From Bacteroidaceae bacterium (GTDB lineage Bacteria > Bacteroidota > Bacteroidia > Bacteroidales > Bacteroidaceae), in the NCBI GenBank assembly GCA_017645655.1, contig JAGCNZ010000082.1:1-41628 (forward strand): a stretch of DNA of 41,628 nt, in the 5' to 3' direction. Positions 23,110 to 32,336 of the stretch are shown here, piece by piece. Numbering within the stretch: position 1 is the stretch's first letter; each line of letters starts with the position of its first letter. The notes beneath the pieces are model-generated. The model saw only the letters and a list, made by a program, of their open reading frames with translations. It made no database searches and had not been told where the DNA came from. The position numbers were made by a program, and so were the translations under genes.

Positions 23110-24813
23110 ATGTTTCGCTTTGCAAGTCCACAATATCTCTACTTGTTGTTAGTGCTCGTGGCACTAGCAGCTATACATTATTATATTATATACAAGAAGA
23201 AAAGGCAGGTGAAAAGCTTCGGCGACCCTGAGCTGACCAGGCAACTTTTCTTGGGCGTATCGCGTTGGAGGCCAGAGGTGAAGTTCTGGCTCACGATGCT
23301 TGCCCTTGCTTCTTTCATCGTTGCTTTGGCCCGTCCGCAGTTCGGCACACGCCTCGACACCCGCGAACGCACTGGCATAGAGGCCATCATAGCACTCGAC
23401 GTCAGCAACTCCATGCTGGCTGAGGACGTGAAGCCTAACCGCTTGGAGAAGGCGAAGATGATGGTCAGCAACATGGTGGACGGCATGAGGGACGACAAAA
23501 TCGGCCTGATTGTCTTCGCCGGACAAGCCTTCGTGCAGTTGCCCATCACCAGCGACTACGTAAGTGCCAAGATGTTCCTCGAGACCATCTCGCCTTCGAT
23601 GATGAGCGTTCAGGGTACAGACATAGCGGAAGCCATCAACCTTTCAATGCGTAGTTTTACTCAGCAGGAAGATGTCTCCCGCGCTATCTTCGTGATAACC
23701 GACGGCGAAGACAACGAGGCTCGAGGTGTTGAAGCAGCAAAGCAAGCCGCAGCAAAAGGCGTCCGTGTCTATGTGCTGGGCATCGGCAATCCCGGCGGCG
23801 CACCCATTCCCATCCCGGGCACCGGGCAATACATCATCGACGACGAGGGCAACACAGTCATCTCGAAGTTGAGCGAGGAGATGTGTCGCGAGATAGCGAC
23901 GGCAGGAAACGGTTCCTACATCTATGTCGACAACAGCAGTTCGGCTCAGAAGAAGCTGTCGGAGCAGGTTGACCGACTCGCCAAAGCTAAGATGGAGAGC
24001 CAGATTTATAGCGAATACGACGAGCAGTTTCAGGGCTTCATCCTCATCGGACTCCTGCTTTTGTTGCTTGACGTCCTGCTCCTCGAAAGGGAAAGCAAAT
24101 CGACCTGGCTCAGCAACCTCTTCCGCAGAGGACGTCCGGCAGCCGCACTCTTCTTGTTGATTTTCAGCATGACGGCAATGGCTCAGACCGACAGAGACTA
24201 TATCCGCCGCGGCAATCGCCTGATGCGTGACAGCGTTTACGACAAAGCTCAGGTCGAATACCAGAAAGCCATCGAGAAGGACAACACGAATCCCATCTCG
24301 CACTTCAACCTCGGAAACGCTCTCCTCTATCAGAACAAGGCTGAAGACGCCATGAAGGAGTACGAGACGGCAGCCCGATTGGAGAAGGACAAGATGCGTC
24401 TGGCTCAGATTTATCACAACATGGGCGTCGTCCTGCAGAGTGCCAAGCAGTTCGACAAGGCCGTAGCTTGCTACAGGAACTCCCTGCGAAACGACCCCAC
24501 GAACGATGAGACGCGCTATAACTACGCCCTGAGTCTCTTCCAGTTGAAGAAGAATCAAGGCGGTCAGGACAATCAGGACCAGCAGAAGGACGACAAGGGT
24601 CAGGACGAGAAGAAGGAGCAAGAACAGCAACAACAGAAACAGGAACAAGATAAGAAAGACGAGCAGCAGCAACAGCCTCAGCCCGAGCAAATGAGCCGCG
24701 AGAACGCCGAACAGATGCTCAATGCCGCGATGCAGGACGAGAAAGCTACTCAGGAAAAGATTCAGAAAGCACAGCAAAAACGTCAGCAAAAACAGCTTCA
24801 GAAACAATGGTAA
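23110..24813 (+). CDS. Fused BatB-BatC: VWA protein joined to a TPR protein
   Basis: 567 residues in one uninterrupted frame. The BatB half (1-~330) has two N-terminal helices (SPQYLYLLLVLVALAAIHYY, WLTMLALASFIVALARP), a VWA domain with DVSNS (D97, S99, S101) and FVITDGEDNE, and a last helix (FILIGLLLLLLDVLLLE, about 308-325). Then follows what looks like a former signal peptide of BatC (AAALFLLIFSMTAMA, about 344-358), TPR repeats (about 360-480: DYIRRGNRLMRDSVYDKAQVEYQKAIEKD, HFNLGNALLYQNKAEDAMKEY) and a Gln/Lys-rich tail. In Bacteroides the two are separate genes. The fusion should anchor the TPR in the periplasm next to the VWA domain. Confidence 0.92.
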   Translation: MFRFASPQYLYLLLVLVALAAIHYYIIYKKKRQVKSFGDPELTRQLFLGVSRWRPEVKFWLTMLALASFIVALARPQFGTRLDTRERTGIEAIIALDVSNSMLAEDVKPNRLEKAKMMVSNMVDGMRDDKIGLIVFAGQAFVQLPITSDYVSAKMFLETISPSMMSVQGTDIAEAINLSMRSFTQQEDVSRAIFVITDGEDNEARGVEAAKQAAAKGVRVYVLGIGNPGGAPIPIPGTGQYIIDDEGNTVISKLSEEMCREIATAGNGSYIYVDNSSSAQKKLSEQVDRLAKAKMESQIYSEYDEQFQGFILIGLLLLLLDVLLLERESKSTWLSNLFRRGRPAAALFLLIFSMTAMAQTDRDYIRRGNRLMRDSVYDKAQVEYQKAIEKDNTNPISHFNLGNALLYQNKAEDAMKEYETAARLEKDKMRLAQIYHNMGVVLQSAKQFDKAVACYRNSLRNDPTNDETRYNYALSLFQLKKNQGGQDNQDQQKDDKGQDEKKEQEQQQQKQEQDKKDEQQQQPQPEQMSRENAEQMLNAAMQDEKATQEKIQKAQQKRQQKQLQKQW

Positions 24814-24935
24814 ACGTGACGGGTTCAAACGACACACGTGTCGTTGCTAAATTACACACGTGTAGTTGGCAATTTACACACGTGTAGTTGGCGATTTACT
24901 AACGTGTCGTTTTCCGACTATCCACGTCAAGTTGA
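24814..24935. repeat. 22-bp-period array B with ACGTG cores
   Basis: ACGTG at 24814, 24836, 24858, 24880 and 24902, then ACGTC at 24924: six cores, exactly 22 bp apart. Two central units share ACGTGTAGTTGGC and a following ATTTAC. The head GGTTCAAACGACAC resembles the heads of the arrays at 34646 and 40148. It lies between batB-batC and batD. Confidence 0.9.
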
Positions 24936-24950
24936 AAGAGACTCCATAAG

Positions 24951-26795
24951 ATGAAAAGACTTTACACGATATTCACACTCTTATTCCTTGCGCTAAGCTC
25001 TGTCTTCTCGCAAGTTACGCTCAAAGTTCAGGCACCTTCCCAAGCCGAAGTAGGCCAAAGAATTCGCATCAGTTATGTCGCTAACACGCAGGAGATAGAA
25101 GATTTCCAGATTGGCAGCTTCGAGGGTTTCAACGTCCTTTACGGCCCCAGCACGAGTCGCTCGAGCAATTTCTCAATGGTGAACGGCCGCACAACTCAGA
25201 GCAGTTCCACAACCTTCACCTACACCGTCGTACCTATCACGGAGGGAACACTCAAGGTTCCTGCCGCTACAATCAAGGTCGACGGGAAATCCGTTAAGAG
25301 CGGAACGGCCAGCATCGAAGTGTTGCCGGCCAGCCAGCAACAGAGCCAACAGCCTCAGAACCAACAGCAAGGCGGTAATCCTCGCCAACAGCGTCAGCAA
25401 CAAGGCGCTTCCAGTTCCGGTCAGATAAGCGGCAGCGAGCTCTACATGACTGTGACGGCCAACCGCAAGAAAATCTACGAGCAGGAGGCCGTGATGCTGA
25501 CCTACAAGCTCTACACGCTGGTGAACATCCAACAAATATCAGGCGATATGCCTCAGATAGACGGTTGTCACGTTCAGGAACTCGAGCGTTCTACACAAAT
25601 GTCGCTCAAGTACGAACGCGTCAACGGCCGTAACTACGGCACAGCCGTCTGGAAGCAGTACGTCGTCTTCCCGCAGAAGACGGGCAAAATCAAGATTCCC
25701 AGCATCACTTTCGACACGCAGGTTGAGGTACAGAACCACTCGATGGACCCCTTCGACATCTTCTTCGGCGGCGGAAGTCTCTCGCAAATGGTGCGCAAGC
25801 AAATCGTCGCGCCAGCCATCGAGATTGACGTTATGCCCCTCCCCACACCGAAGCCCGACAACTTCTCGGGTGCCGTGGGCAAGTTCTCGGTGTCTGCCAC
25901 GCTGACGCCCGACCTGGTGAATGCCAACGATGCTGCAACCCTCCGACTCGTCGTCTCTGGTCAGGGCAACATGAAACTCATGAAGGCTCCGACGATTCGA
26001 TTCCCTCAAGACTTCGAAGTCTATGACCCCAAAGAGAATAACAAGACGCAAAATACGGCAACAGGCTCAAAAGGAAATATCACTTACGACTATGTCGTCG
26101 TGCCCCGTCACGGCGGAAAATTCTCGATTCCACCGGTTGAATTCTGCTATTTCGACCCCGAACAGGAGCGATACAACACGGTTCGGACGGACTCTTTCCA
26201 CCTCGCAGTTGCCAAAGCAAAGGGTCAGCCGGTCGCTTACACTCGCGAACAGGAAGATCTTAACGTGCTGAGTAACGACATTCGCTTCATCAAGTTGGGC
26301 GAGTTGGAGAGCGAAGACGAGGATGACTTCTTCGGAACTTCCTCATATTGGCTTACTTACCTGCTCCTCTTCATTGCCTTCATCGCTGCTTTCCTCTGGT
26401 TGAGACGTCAACAGAAACTCAATCCGAACTCTTGGAGCGTGAAGGGTAAGAAGGCGGGCAAAGTGGCGTCTCGTCGTCTGAAGCAGGCTTCGAAACTCAT
26501 GCACACCAAAGATGATGCCGCTTTCTACGACGAGGTGATGCGCGCTCTGCTCGGCTATGCAGGCGATAAGCTGTCTCTTCCGACCAATGAACTCAATAAG
26601 GAGAACGTCATCAGCAAGCTCACGTCAAGGGGCGTAGAACAGCAAGTGGTCGATTCCTTCATTGCCGTTCTGAGCGATTGCGAGTTCGCGCGATATGCTC
26701 CGACTGCCGATGCGAACCTTGCAAAAGAAAAGATTTACCAGCAGGCCTCAGATGTGATTACTCAGATGAACGCCTCCCTCAAGTCACACAAATAA
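24951..26795 (+). CDS. batD: BatD: large periplasmic aerotolerance protein
   Basis: 614 residues. Signal peptide [20 protein letters not shown], then beta-sandwich domains in the periplasm: [48 protein letters not shown] is the typical BatD beginning. A Gln/Asn-rich stretch (about 125-155) links the first and second domains. One membrane helix ([19 protein letters not shown], about 466-485) leads to a helical cytoplasmic tail with [29 protein letters not shown]. BatD is thought to be the scaffold linking the VWA and TPR Bat proteins. The reading frame is intact, and the gene is preceded by the 22-bp array B rather than by a clear promoter. Confidence 0.93.
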   Translation: MKRLYTIFTLLFLALSSVFSQVTLKVQAPSQAEVGQRIRISYVANTQEIEDFQIGSFEGFNVLYGPSTSRSSNFSMVNGRTTQSSSTTFTYTVVPITEGTLKVPAATIKVDGKSVKSGTASIEVLPASQQQSQQPQNQQQGGNPRQQRQQQGASSSGQISGSELYMTVTANRKKIYEQEAVMLTYKLYTLVNIQQISGDMPQIDGCHVQELERSTQMSLKYERVNGRNYGTAVWKQYVVFPQKTGKIKIPSITFDTQVEVQNHSMDPFDIFFGGGSLSQMVRKQIVAPAIEIDVMPLPTPKPDNFSGAVGKFSVSATLTPDLVNANDAATLRLVVSGQGNMKLMKAPTIRFPQDFEVYDPKENNKTQNTATGSKGNITYDYVVVPRHGGKFSIPPVEFCYFDPEQERYNTVRTDSFHLAVAKAKGQPVAYTREQEDLNVLSNDIRFIKLGELESEDEDDFFGTSSYWLTYLLLFIAFIAAFLWLRRQQKLNPNSWSVKGKKAGKVASRRLKQASKLMHTKDDAAFYDEVMRALLGYAGDKLSLPTNELNKENVISKLTSRGVEQQVVDSFIAVLSDCEFARYAPTADANLAKEKIYQQASDVITQMNASLKSHK

Positions 26796-26808
26796 TCAAA
26801 ATTTCGCG

Positions 26809-27564
26809 ATGAAACCGTACATTTTTGCAATATTACTCGCTTTTGTTCCTCTCTTGACACAAGCCGCCAGTCCTGCCGAAACGAAGACTTTGGCCGACAG
26901 CGCTTATGCCCGAGCCGATTACGAGACCGCCGTAAAACTTTATGGCGAGTTAGCTGAGACAAATCCTAATAGCGAGGTCTTCTACAACCTTGGTTGTGCC
27001 TACTATCGCATCGATGATATTGCGCACAGCGTCCTCTGGTTCGAGCGTGCGTTGAAACTCGATCCGAGTAATAAGGACGTTGTCTTCAACCTCGAACTGG
27101 CTCGCACAAAGACCATCGACAAGATAATTCCACAGCATGAATTCATACTGTTCACCTACTTCCGTAGCATGACGAACTGGTTCAGCCTTCGCACTTGGAC
27201 CATCATCGGCTTGTTGTCCTTCGTCCTCATGCTCGTCCTCCTGCTCATCTTCTATGCTTCCGACAGCATTTTTGTGCGAAAATGTGCCTTTTCATCGGCA
27301 GTTTTGCTTCTGCTCGTATGCATACTTTCCAACGTTTGCGCCATGAAGCAGAACGATTTCAAGCAGGTTCATACAAGCGGCATCATCACGGCTCCAGCCG
27401 TCACAGTCAAGAGTACACCGGCCGACAACGGCAACGATCTTTTTGTCCTTCACGAGGGAAGTAAGGTTGAAATCCTCGACAGCAGCCTCAAAGAATGGTG
27501 CGAAGTGACCATCGCCGACGGCAAGCAAGGCTGGATTCCCAAGAAGTCGTTCGACCTCATTTGA
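26809..27564 (+). CDS. batE: BatE: TPR protein with two membrane helices and an SH3-like end
   Basis: 251 residues. Signal peptide [22 protein letters not shown] repeats (about 25-105: [65 protein letters not shown]), two close membrane helices ([38 protein letters not shown]) and a bacterial SH3 domain (about 190-251: [47 protein letters not shown]). This is the standard BatE layout of Bacteroidales. The SH3 part may contact peptidoglycan. It follows batD by 13 bp, and the sensor kinase starts 32 bp after it. Confidence 0.92.
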   Translation: MKPYIFAILLAFVPLLTQAASPAETKTLADSAYARADYETAVKLYGELAETNPNSEVFYNLGCAYYRIDDIAHSVLWFERALKLDPSNKDVVFNLELARTKTIDKIIPQHEFILFTYFRSMTNWFSLRTWTIIGLLSFVLMLVLLLIFYASDSIFVRKCAFSSAVLLLLVCILSNVCAMKQNDFKQVHTSGIITAPAVTVKSTPADNGNDLFVLHEGSKVEILDSSLKEWCEVTIADGKQGWIPKKSFDLI

Positions 27565-27596
27565 GGAGAATATCCCTTTTATCCGAAATAACTCAG

Positions 27597-30500
27597 ATGA
27601 AACCCCAAGCCACCCTTCTCCCGATTATTGCCCTTTTCATCGCTTGTTCCTCGATCGGTGAAAGGGAAGCAATGGTCGTTTCGGAGAACAACGACTTGGC
27701 TTATCGTCTGCGCTATACGGATATCTCGGCATCCTTACAGGCTGCAAAAAAGGCCTACTCTTGCTCTTCTAATGACCCTGACGGCAAAGCGGAGGCTTTG
27801 AACAACATGGCGTATGTCGCTTACCAGCAGATGCGCTACGACCAGGCCCTACATCTCTTGCAACGCATATCCGGGTTCAGCCGCAACCAGCTTGAATTGC
27901 TTTGTGCCGACGTGCTAACGATGAAAGTGATGCAACGCATTGGCCATGGCAAATCGTTCTTTGATGCCCGCCTACGTGCCCAGAAGCGTCTCAGCCGAAT
28001 CCTTTCCGAGGAGGACAATCTGACTGAGCGTCAGAAACATCGTCTCCATTATGCTTTGACCGAGCTCCACATTGTGGCATCCACTTATTATTATTATCTC
28101 GGTCAGGACAGCGCGGCCCGCAGCGAGATTCAGGATGCGGCTCAGTATGTGAACCTTGAGACAGATACTACGCAATGGCTGTACTATCACTATATGTTGG
28201 GCAGTGGCGGACTCGTTGACGGCAGTCCCGATGAGGTGACCATCACGGAGTTCAATCATCTTTTCCGTGTCTATACGCTGGCCAAAGCCAATCATTTCAC
28301 GTATTTTGAAGCAAATGCGTTGCAGTCGCTATCGGCTATGGTTGCCGATTCGGCTCGTGCAAATTGTGTGAAGCAGCAGCGTATAGATGCCTACAGCTAC
28401 CTCTTTGGAGAGCATCTTCGCTGGCAAACCGACAGCACTCTCTCGCTACGACATCAGTTTGCGGCAGCCCTGTCGCATCACTCCATTGACCTCTTCCGGC
28501 AGTATCGCGACCTCTTCCAGACTGCTTGTGCAATGAGAACGCTTGGCGAGGTGTATTTCACGGCTGAACATTACGATGAGGCTCTCCAGAGTTTCCACAA
28601 AGCACTGCATCTTGCTTCTGACTTCAGGAGGTCGCCTTACCAGGTAACTCCTTGGTTGGCAGGCATTCACGAGAACCTCAGCCTTACCTATAGCGCATTG
28701 GGCGACAAGTTGAGTGCCGACAATCATCGCAATATCTATCTCGATTTGCTTGATGAATCCAGGCAGAATAAAGAGCTTGACAGTCGAAAGGCTCTGCTGA
28801 AGCAAGAAGCCCACAGCGAGCGAATCCAGTTCCTTCTGCTGCTGTCGCTCGTCGTTCTGGTCGTCGTCCTTTCCATTTTATATTATAGGCAACTTAAACG
28901 ACGCTCGCTTTCTTTCGAAAAACAGGTGCGTGAGATTGCTTCCAGCGAAGACTGTAAGCAGGCAGAACATAAGTTGCAGATGCTTCTGCAGGATGGCGAA
29001 GAGCAATTAGAAGAGCGCAAAGAGGAGTGCGCTGTCGTGCAGCAACGCATCCTGAATGAGCAAAAGAGACACATCCTTCAGCGGACTAAGTTGTCCGTTG
29101 TCTATGCCATCATACCTTACTTGGACAGGGTCATTGCCGAAGTAAAGAAGCTTGATGAAATGGATGGAAATGAGTCAGAACGTCTTTCCTACATAGAGGA
29201 ATTATGTTCAGGCATGATGACCATCAACGACCGACTGACCTCGTGGATTCAGATGCAACAGGGGAAACTTAGCCTTCAAGTGTCACGTTTCCCTCTCAAG
29301 GACGTGTTTGCTGTTATCTCAATGCAGCAATACGCTTTTGCTCAGCAGCAACTCACACTCGAAGTGCCTGAGTCGGACCTTCAGGTCAAAGCCGATAAAG
29401 CCCTTACTCTCTTTATGGTCAACACGCTTGTCGACAATGCTCGCAAGTTCACACCTGCAGGTGGAAAGGTTACAATTATGGCCGATTCCATCGATGACTT
29501 TGTGGAAATCAGTGTCCGTGACACGGGTGTCGGTCTGTCGCGGGAAGATGTGCAAACCTTGAACGACAGCAAAGTCTATGACCCTAACCGTATCGGAACG
29601 AAGAACGCAAGCAAGGGATTTGGTTTTGGCATCATGAATTGCAAGGGCATCATCAACAGTTACAAAAAGCTCTCATCACTTTTCAACGTCTGTGACTTCG
29701 GGGTTGAAAGCGAAGAAGGGCAGGGAAGCCGCTTCTGGTTCCGCTTGCCAAGAGTGTTGCCTTTGCTTTGCTTCTTTATATTTAACCTCTTCGCTCAAGC
29801 AATGCCACAACGTTGTTATGAGCTTTTCGACTCTACATATCATGCAAATTTGCAAGGTCGGTTTGTTGATGCTTGGCTTTATGCTGATAGTGCCATCGCG
29901 ATGGTTGAGGCGCCAGTCGATACTGCTTTGCTCGTTTCGCTCTATAATGAGCAAGCAATTGCTGCTCAGGCTCTTGGAGAATGGGATGCCTATCGTGTGA
30001 GCAATGCTGAGTGCGTTCGCTTGCATCGCCTTTTCAGTTCCGACAGTTCCCTCGCTTCAGATTGTCAGCGTCTTGAGAAGATGAACGATGATTCCCGCGT
30101 GCTTTATGTTCTGATAGTCTTGTTGCTCATCGCTTCTCTTGCGTTGTTCTATATGGTAGTGCTGCGTCATCGACTTCGCCATCGTGCCTCGCTCGACGAC
30201 CTCTATCAGCGTCTTTCCTCTGTTCTCCGTTCTTTCCCTGAGAATGCAGCGTCTTTGGATGAAGAGTTGAAAGATATTGCACACACTCTCGACCAGCCTC
30301 AGTTACGTCAGCCTATACGTGAACTTCGTCATAAGTTTGCCTCTGCTTTGGCGAAACTGCAAGAAACTAACAGCCTCGTTGAATGTTTCGAGGAGAAGAC
30401 TCAGAAGCAACGTTTCGAACACGACCGTTTGCATGTGATGAACCAGATACTCGACAATTCGTTGAGTACCATCAAGCATGAGACGATGTATTTCCCCTCG

Positions 30501-31058
30501 CGCATCAAGCAATTGACTGATGATATGCAGCAGAATGGCATTGAGTCAGAGACACGCCATACTCTCCTCGACCTCGTGACCTACTATCGTCACATTTATA
30601 TGCTGCTTTATGAGCAGGCTCAGCGGCAGACAGACCAAAGCCTTTTGCGTCTGCAACCTCTTCCTGTAAGCAATCTCCTCACGTATGCAGCAAAGACATT
30701 TGGCATCGATACTCATCCGGCTGAGGCATGGGTTAGGGGAGATGAGACGCTTCTCCATCTGCTTCTTGATCAGATGCTTGCAGTCGTTCCGGAGAACGTG
30801 ACGCTTGCTGTTGAGGTGCGCGACAGTATGACATATATAATATGTAATGTGTCGGGAGTAACTCTTACGTCAGATGAACTTTCCAATCTATTCTCACCAC
30901 AGACCGAACGAATGGAGTATCTTGTCATGCGCCAGATAGTTCGCGAGCATGATGCTGCTTGTGGTCATCCCGGGCTTCGCCTCGTTGCCGAGAATGCTGA
31001 GGCAGGCTACAAGATATCTTTCTCGCTCCTTTCAACCCATAAACCTTCGAACTCATAA
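27597..31058 (+). CDS. Large double sensor kinase (DUF5112/DUF5113-type)
   Basis: 1153 residues. Half 1: signal/lipoprotein-like start (IIALFIACSS), helical TPR-like repeats (about 30-400), a membrane helix (about 412-431), a coiled coil, a dimerisation region that lacks a histidine at the usual place, and a complete ATPase domain with N box (LVDNARKFTPAGG, about 612), G1 (DTGVGLS) and G2 (GFGFGIMN). Half 2: two membrane helices (LPLLCFFIFNLFAQA, about 720; VLYVLIVLLLIASLALFYM, about 836), a helical part, then STIKHETMYFPSRI with H961, and a diverged ATPase-like end without N or G boxes. From memory, this matches DUF5112/DUF5113 kinases of Bacteroidales. A response regulator follows 11 bp later. 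Confidence 0.85.
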   Translation: MKPQATLLPIIALFIACSSIGEREAMVVSENNDLAYRLRYTDISASLQAAKKAYSCSSNDPDGKAEALNNMAYVAYQQMRYDQALHLLQRISGFSRNQLELLCADVLTMKVMQRIGHGKSFFDARLRAQKRLSRILSEEDNLTERQKHRLHYALTELHIVASTYYYYLGQDSAARSEIQDAAQYVNLETDTTQWLYYHYMLGSGGLVDGSPDEVTITEFNHLFRVYTLAKANHFTYFEANALQSLSAMVADSARANCVKQQRIDAYSYLFGEHLRWQTDSTLSLRHQFAAALSHHSIDLFRQYRDLFQTACAMRTLGEVYFTAEHYDEALQSFHKALHLASDFRRSPYQVTPWLAGIHENLSLTYSALGDKLSADNHRNIYLDLLDESRQNKELDSRKALLKQEAHSERIQFLLLLSLVVLVVVLSILYYRQLKRRSLSFEKQVREIASSEDCKQAEHKLQMLLQDGEEQLEERKEECAVVQQRILNEQKRHILQRTKLSVVYAIIPYLDRVIAEVKKLDEMDGNESERLSYIEELCSGMMTINDRLTSWIQMQQGKLSLQVSRFPLKDVFAVISMQQYAFAQQQLTLEVPESDLQVKADKALTLFMVNTLVDNARKFTPAGGKVTIMADSIDDFVEISVRDTGVGLSREDVQTLNDSKVYDPNRIGTKNASKGFGFGIMNCKGIINSYKKLSSLFNVCDFGVESEEGQGSRFWFRLPRVLPLLCFFIFNLFAQAMPQRCYELFDSTYHANLQGRFVDAWLYADSAIAMVEAPVDTALLVSLYNEQAIAAQALGEWDAYRVSNAECVRLHRLFSSDSSLASDCQRLEKMNDDSRVLYVLIVLLLIASLALFYMVVLRHRLRHRASLDDLYQRLSSVLRSFPENAASLDEELKDIAHTLDQPQLRQPIRELRHKFASALAKLQETNSLVECFEEKTQKQRFEHDRLHVMNQILDNSLSTIKHETMYFPSRIKQLTDDMQQNGIESETRHTLLDLVTYYRHIYMLLYEQAQRQTDQSLLRLQPLPVSNLLTYAAKTFGIDTHPAEAWVRGDETLLHLLLDQMLAVVPENVTLAVEVRDSMTYIICNVSGVTLTSDELSNLFSPQTERMEYLVMRQIVREHDAACGHPGLRLVAENAEAGYKISFSLLSTHKPSNS

Positions 31059-31069
31059 ACTTTCACGAT

Positions 31070-31792
31070 ATGGAAAAATTCAAAGTAATCATCGTCGAGG
31101 ACGATAAGCTGGAACTTAAAGGTACACAGCAAATCCTGCAAACCGAAGTGCCTGAAGCAGAGATTATAGGCACAGCAACTGGCGAGGCCGACTTCTGGAA
31201 GTTGATGCGTGACGGCCAGCCCGACCTTGTCCTGCTTGACCTTGGACTGGGCGGAAGCACTACCGTTGGCGTTGACATCTGCAGGCAACTGCGTTCTCGT
31301 TATGCCGACATGAAGATACTTGTCTTCACAGGTGAGATTCTCAACGAGCGCCTTTGGGTTGAAGTGCTCAGCGCTGGTGCCGACGGCATCATCCTCAAGA
31401 CGGGCAATCTCTTGCAGCGTGACGATATAGTACAAGTCATGCATGGTCGTCATTTGGTCTTCAATGAGCCCTTCCTCGAGAAGGTGATGGCTCGCTTCCG
31501 CAAAGTTGTGTGCAAAGAGCAGGCCGCTGTCGATGCCTGCGTCGAGTACGAGATTGACGAGTACGACGAGCGCTTCCTGCGTCATTTGGCTCTCGGTTAC
31601 ACGAAGGACATGATTGCGGGACTGCGACAGATGCCTTTCAGCACAAAGAGCCTTGAGAAACGTCAGGTGGACCTTACCAATCGCCTTTTCTCTGAACGAG
31701 AAAGGAGTGGTGTCAATGCTGTTCGACTCGTGGTCAGAGCCATTCAGTTGCATATCATCGACCCAGAAAACTTAGTTGCCGATGAGCAATAA
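31070..31792 (+). CDS. Response regulator partner of the double sensor kinase
   Basis: 240 residues. The receiver domain (1-~125) has the acidic pair D11-D12, phosphoacceptor D57 (VLLDLGLGG), T87 (FTGE) and K110 (ILKTG). The output part (about 160-240) is helical with EIDEYDERFLRHLALGYTKDMIAGLRQMPFSTKSLEKRQVDLTNRLF, a LuxR/GerE-like helix-turn-helix pattern. It would bind DNA after phosphorylation by the kinase next to it. The gene overlaps the start of the following small membrane protein by 11 bases, so translation is coupled. The target genes are unknown; the upstream Bat genes are plausible candidates by location only. Confidence 0.9.
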   Translation: MEKFKVIIVEDDKLELKGTQQILQTEVPEAEIIGTATGEADFWKLMRDGQPDLVLLDLGLGGSTTVGVDICRQLRSRYADMKILVFTGEILNERLWVEVLSAGADGIILKTGNLLQRDDIVQVMHGRHLVFNEPFLEKVMARFRKVVCKEQAAVDACVEYEIDEYDERFLRHLALGYTKDMIAGLRQMPFSTKSLEKRQVDLTNRLFSERERSGVNAVRLVVRAIQLHIIDPENLVADEQ

Positions 31793-32336
31793 CGAGCGAA
31801 ACTTTACCATCCTGCTTGTATTGGCAGCTCTGTTGCCTTTCATCTCGTGGGTGTTGTCGGCATTGGGTGTGCCTTGCAGAAGCATTCTCGATGATGAAGG
31901 CCTGCGTTGGCTCTTTCGTCATGTGAGCGATTGCCTGCACAGCCGATTGGTGATGTTTGCGCTTTGTTGCCTGATGATGCAGGGCGTGATAAAGCAGAGC
32001 GGCATCCTGCCACTTGGCCGAGCTTTCCGCGACCCGAAGTTCTTGCGCTACCTTGCTGTCTATGCTGTTGTGTTCCTTACCATCATCTTCGCCGCCATTG
32101 CTCCAGACAGTCCTCTGCTGAGCGTAACAGGCGGTCTTGCCGGCAGTCCTTTGCTCGACGGCTTGCTCTTCCTTGGTTGGTTCTCGTTTATCGTCTTTTG
32201 CCTCTGCTATGGTCACAATAAACGCGAGCCTTGGTTGCAGATGCTTACGCATGGTATTAGGAAACATCCGCTTGCAATACCGTTTGCCATCGTTGTCTCG
32301 TTTTGCTGGCAATGCATCCAATATATGATAGCATGA
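31782..32336 (+). CDS. Small AbgT-like membrane protein
   Basis: 184 residues from the ATG at 31782, with five membrane helices. Part of it, SILDDEGLRWLFRHVSDCLHSRLVMFALCCLMMQGVIKQSGI, resembles the start of AbgT-type transporters (p-aminobenzoyl-glutamate/sulfonamide exporters), which are about 500 residues with this motif near the N-terminus. The present protein is only a third of that length but ends cleanly, so it is a short relative or remnant rather than a truncated gene. It overlaps the response-regulator gene at its start and, through ATGA at 32333-32336, the helicase gene at its end. Transport activity is doubtful at this length. Confidence 0.7.
   Translation: MSNNERNFTILLVLAALLPFISWVLSALGVPCRSILDDEGLRWLFRHVSDCLHSRLVMFALCCLMMQGVIKQSGILPLGRAFRDPKFLRYLAVYAVVFLTIIFAAIAPDSPLLSVTGGLAGSPLLDGLLFLGWFSFIVFCLCYGHNKREPWLQMLTHGIRKHPLAIPFAIVVSFCWQCIQYMIA

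Noticed and set aside
23644-24837. Minus-strand frame of 397 codons opposite batB-batC
   Set aside because: Leucine-rich shadow of the Gln/Lys/Glu-rich sense protein; no family features.
24814-24935. CRISPR array
   Set aside because: Only 22-bp units with no separate spacers and partly diverged repeats; no cas genes nearby.
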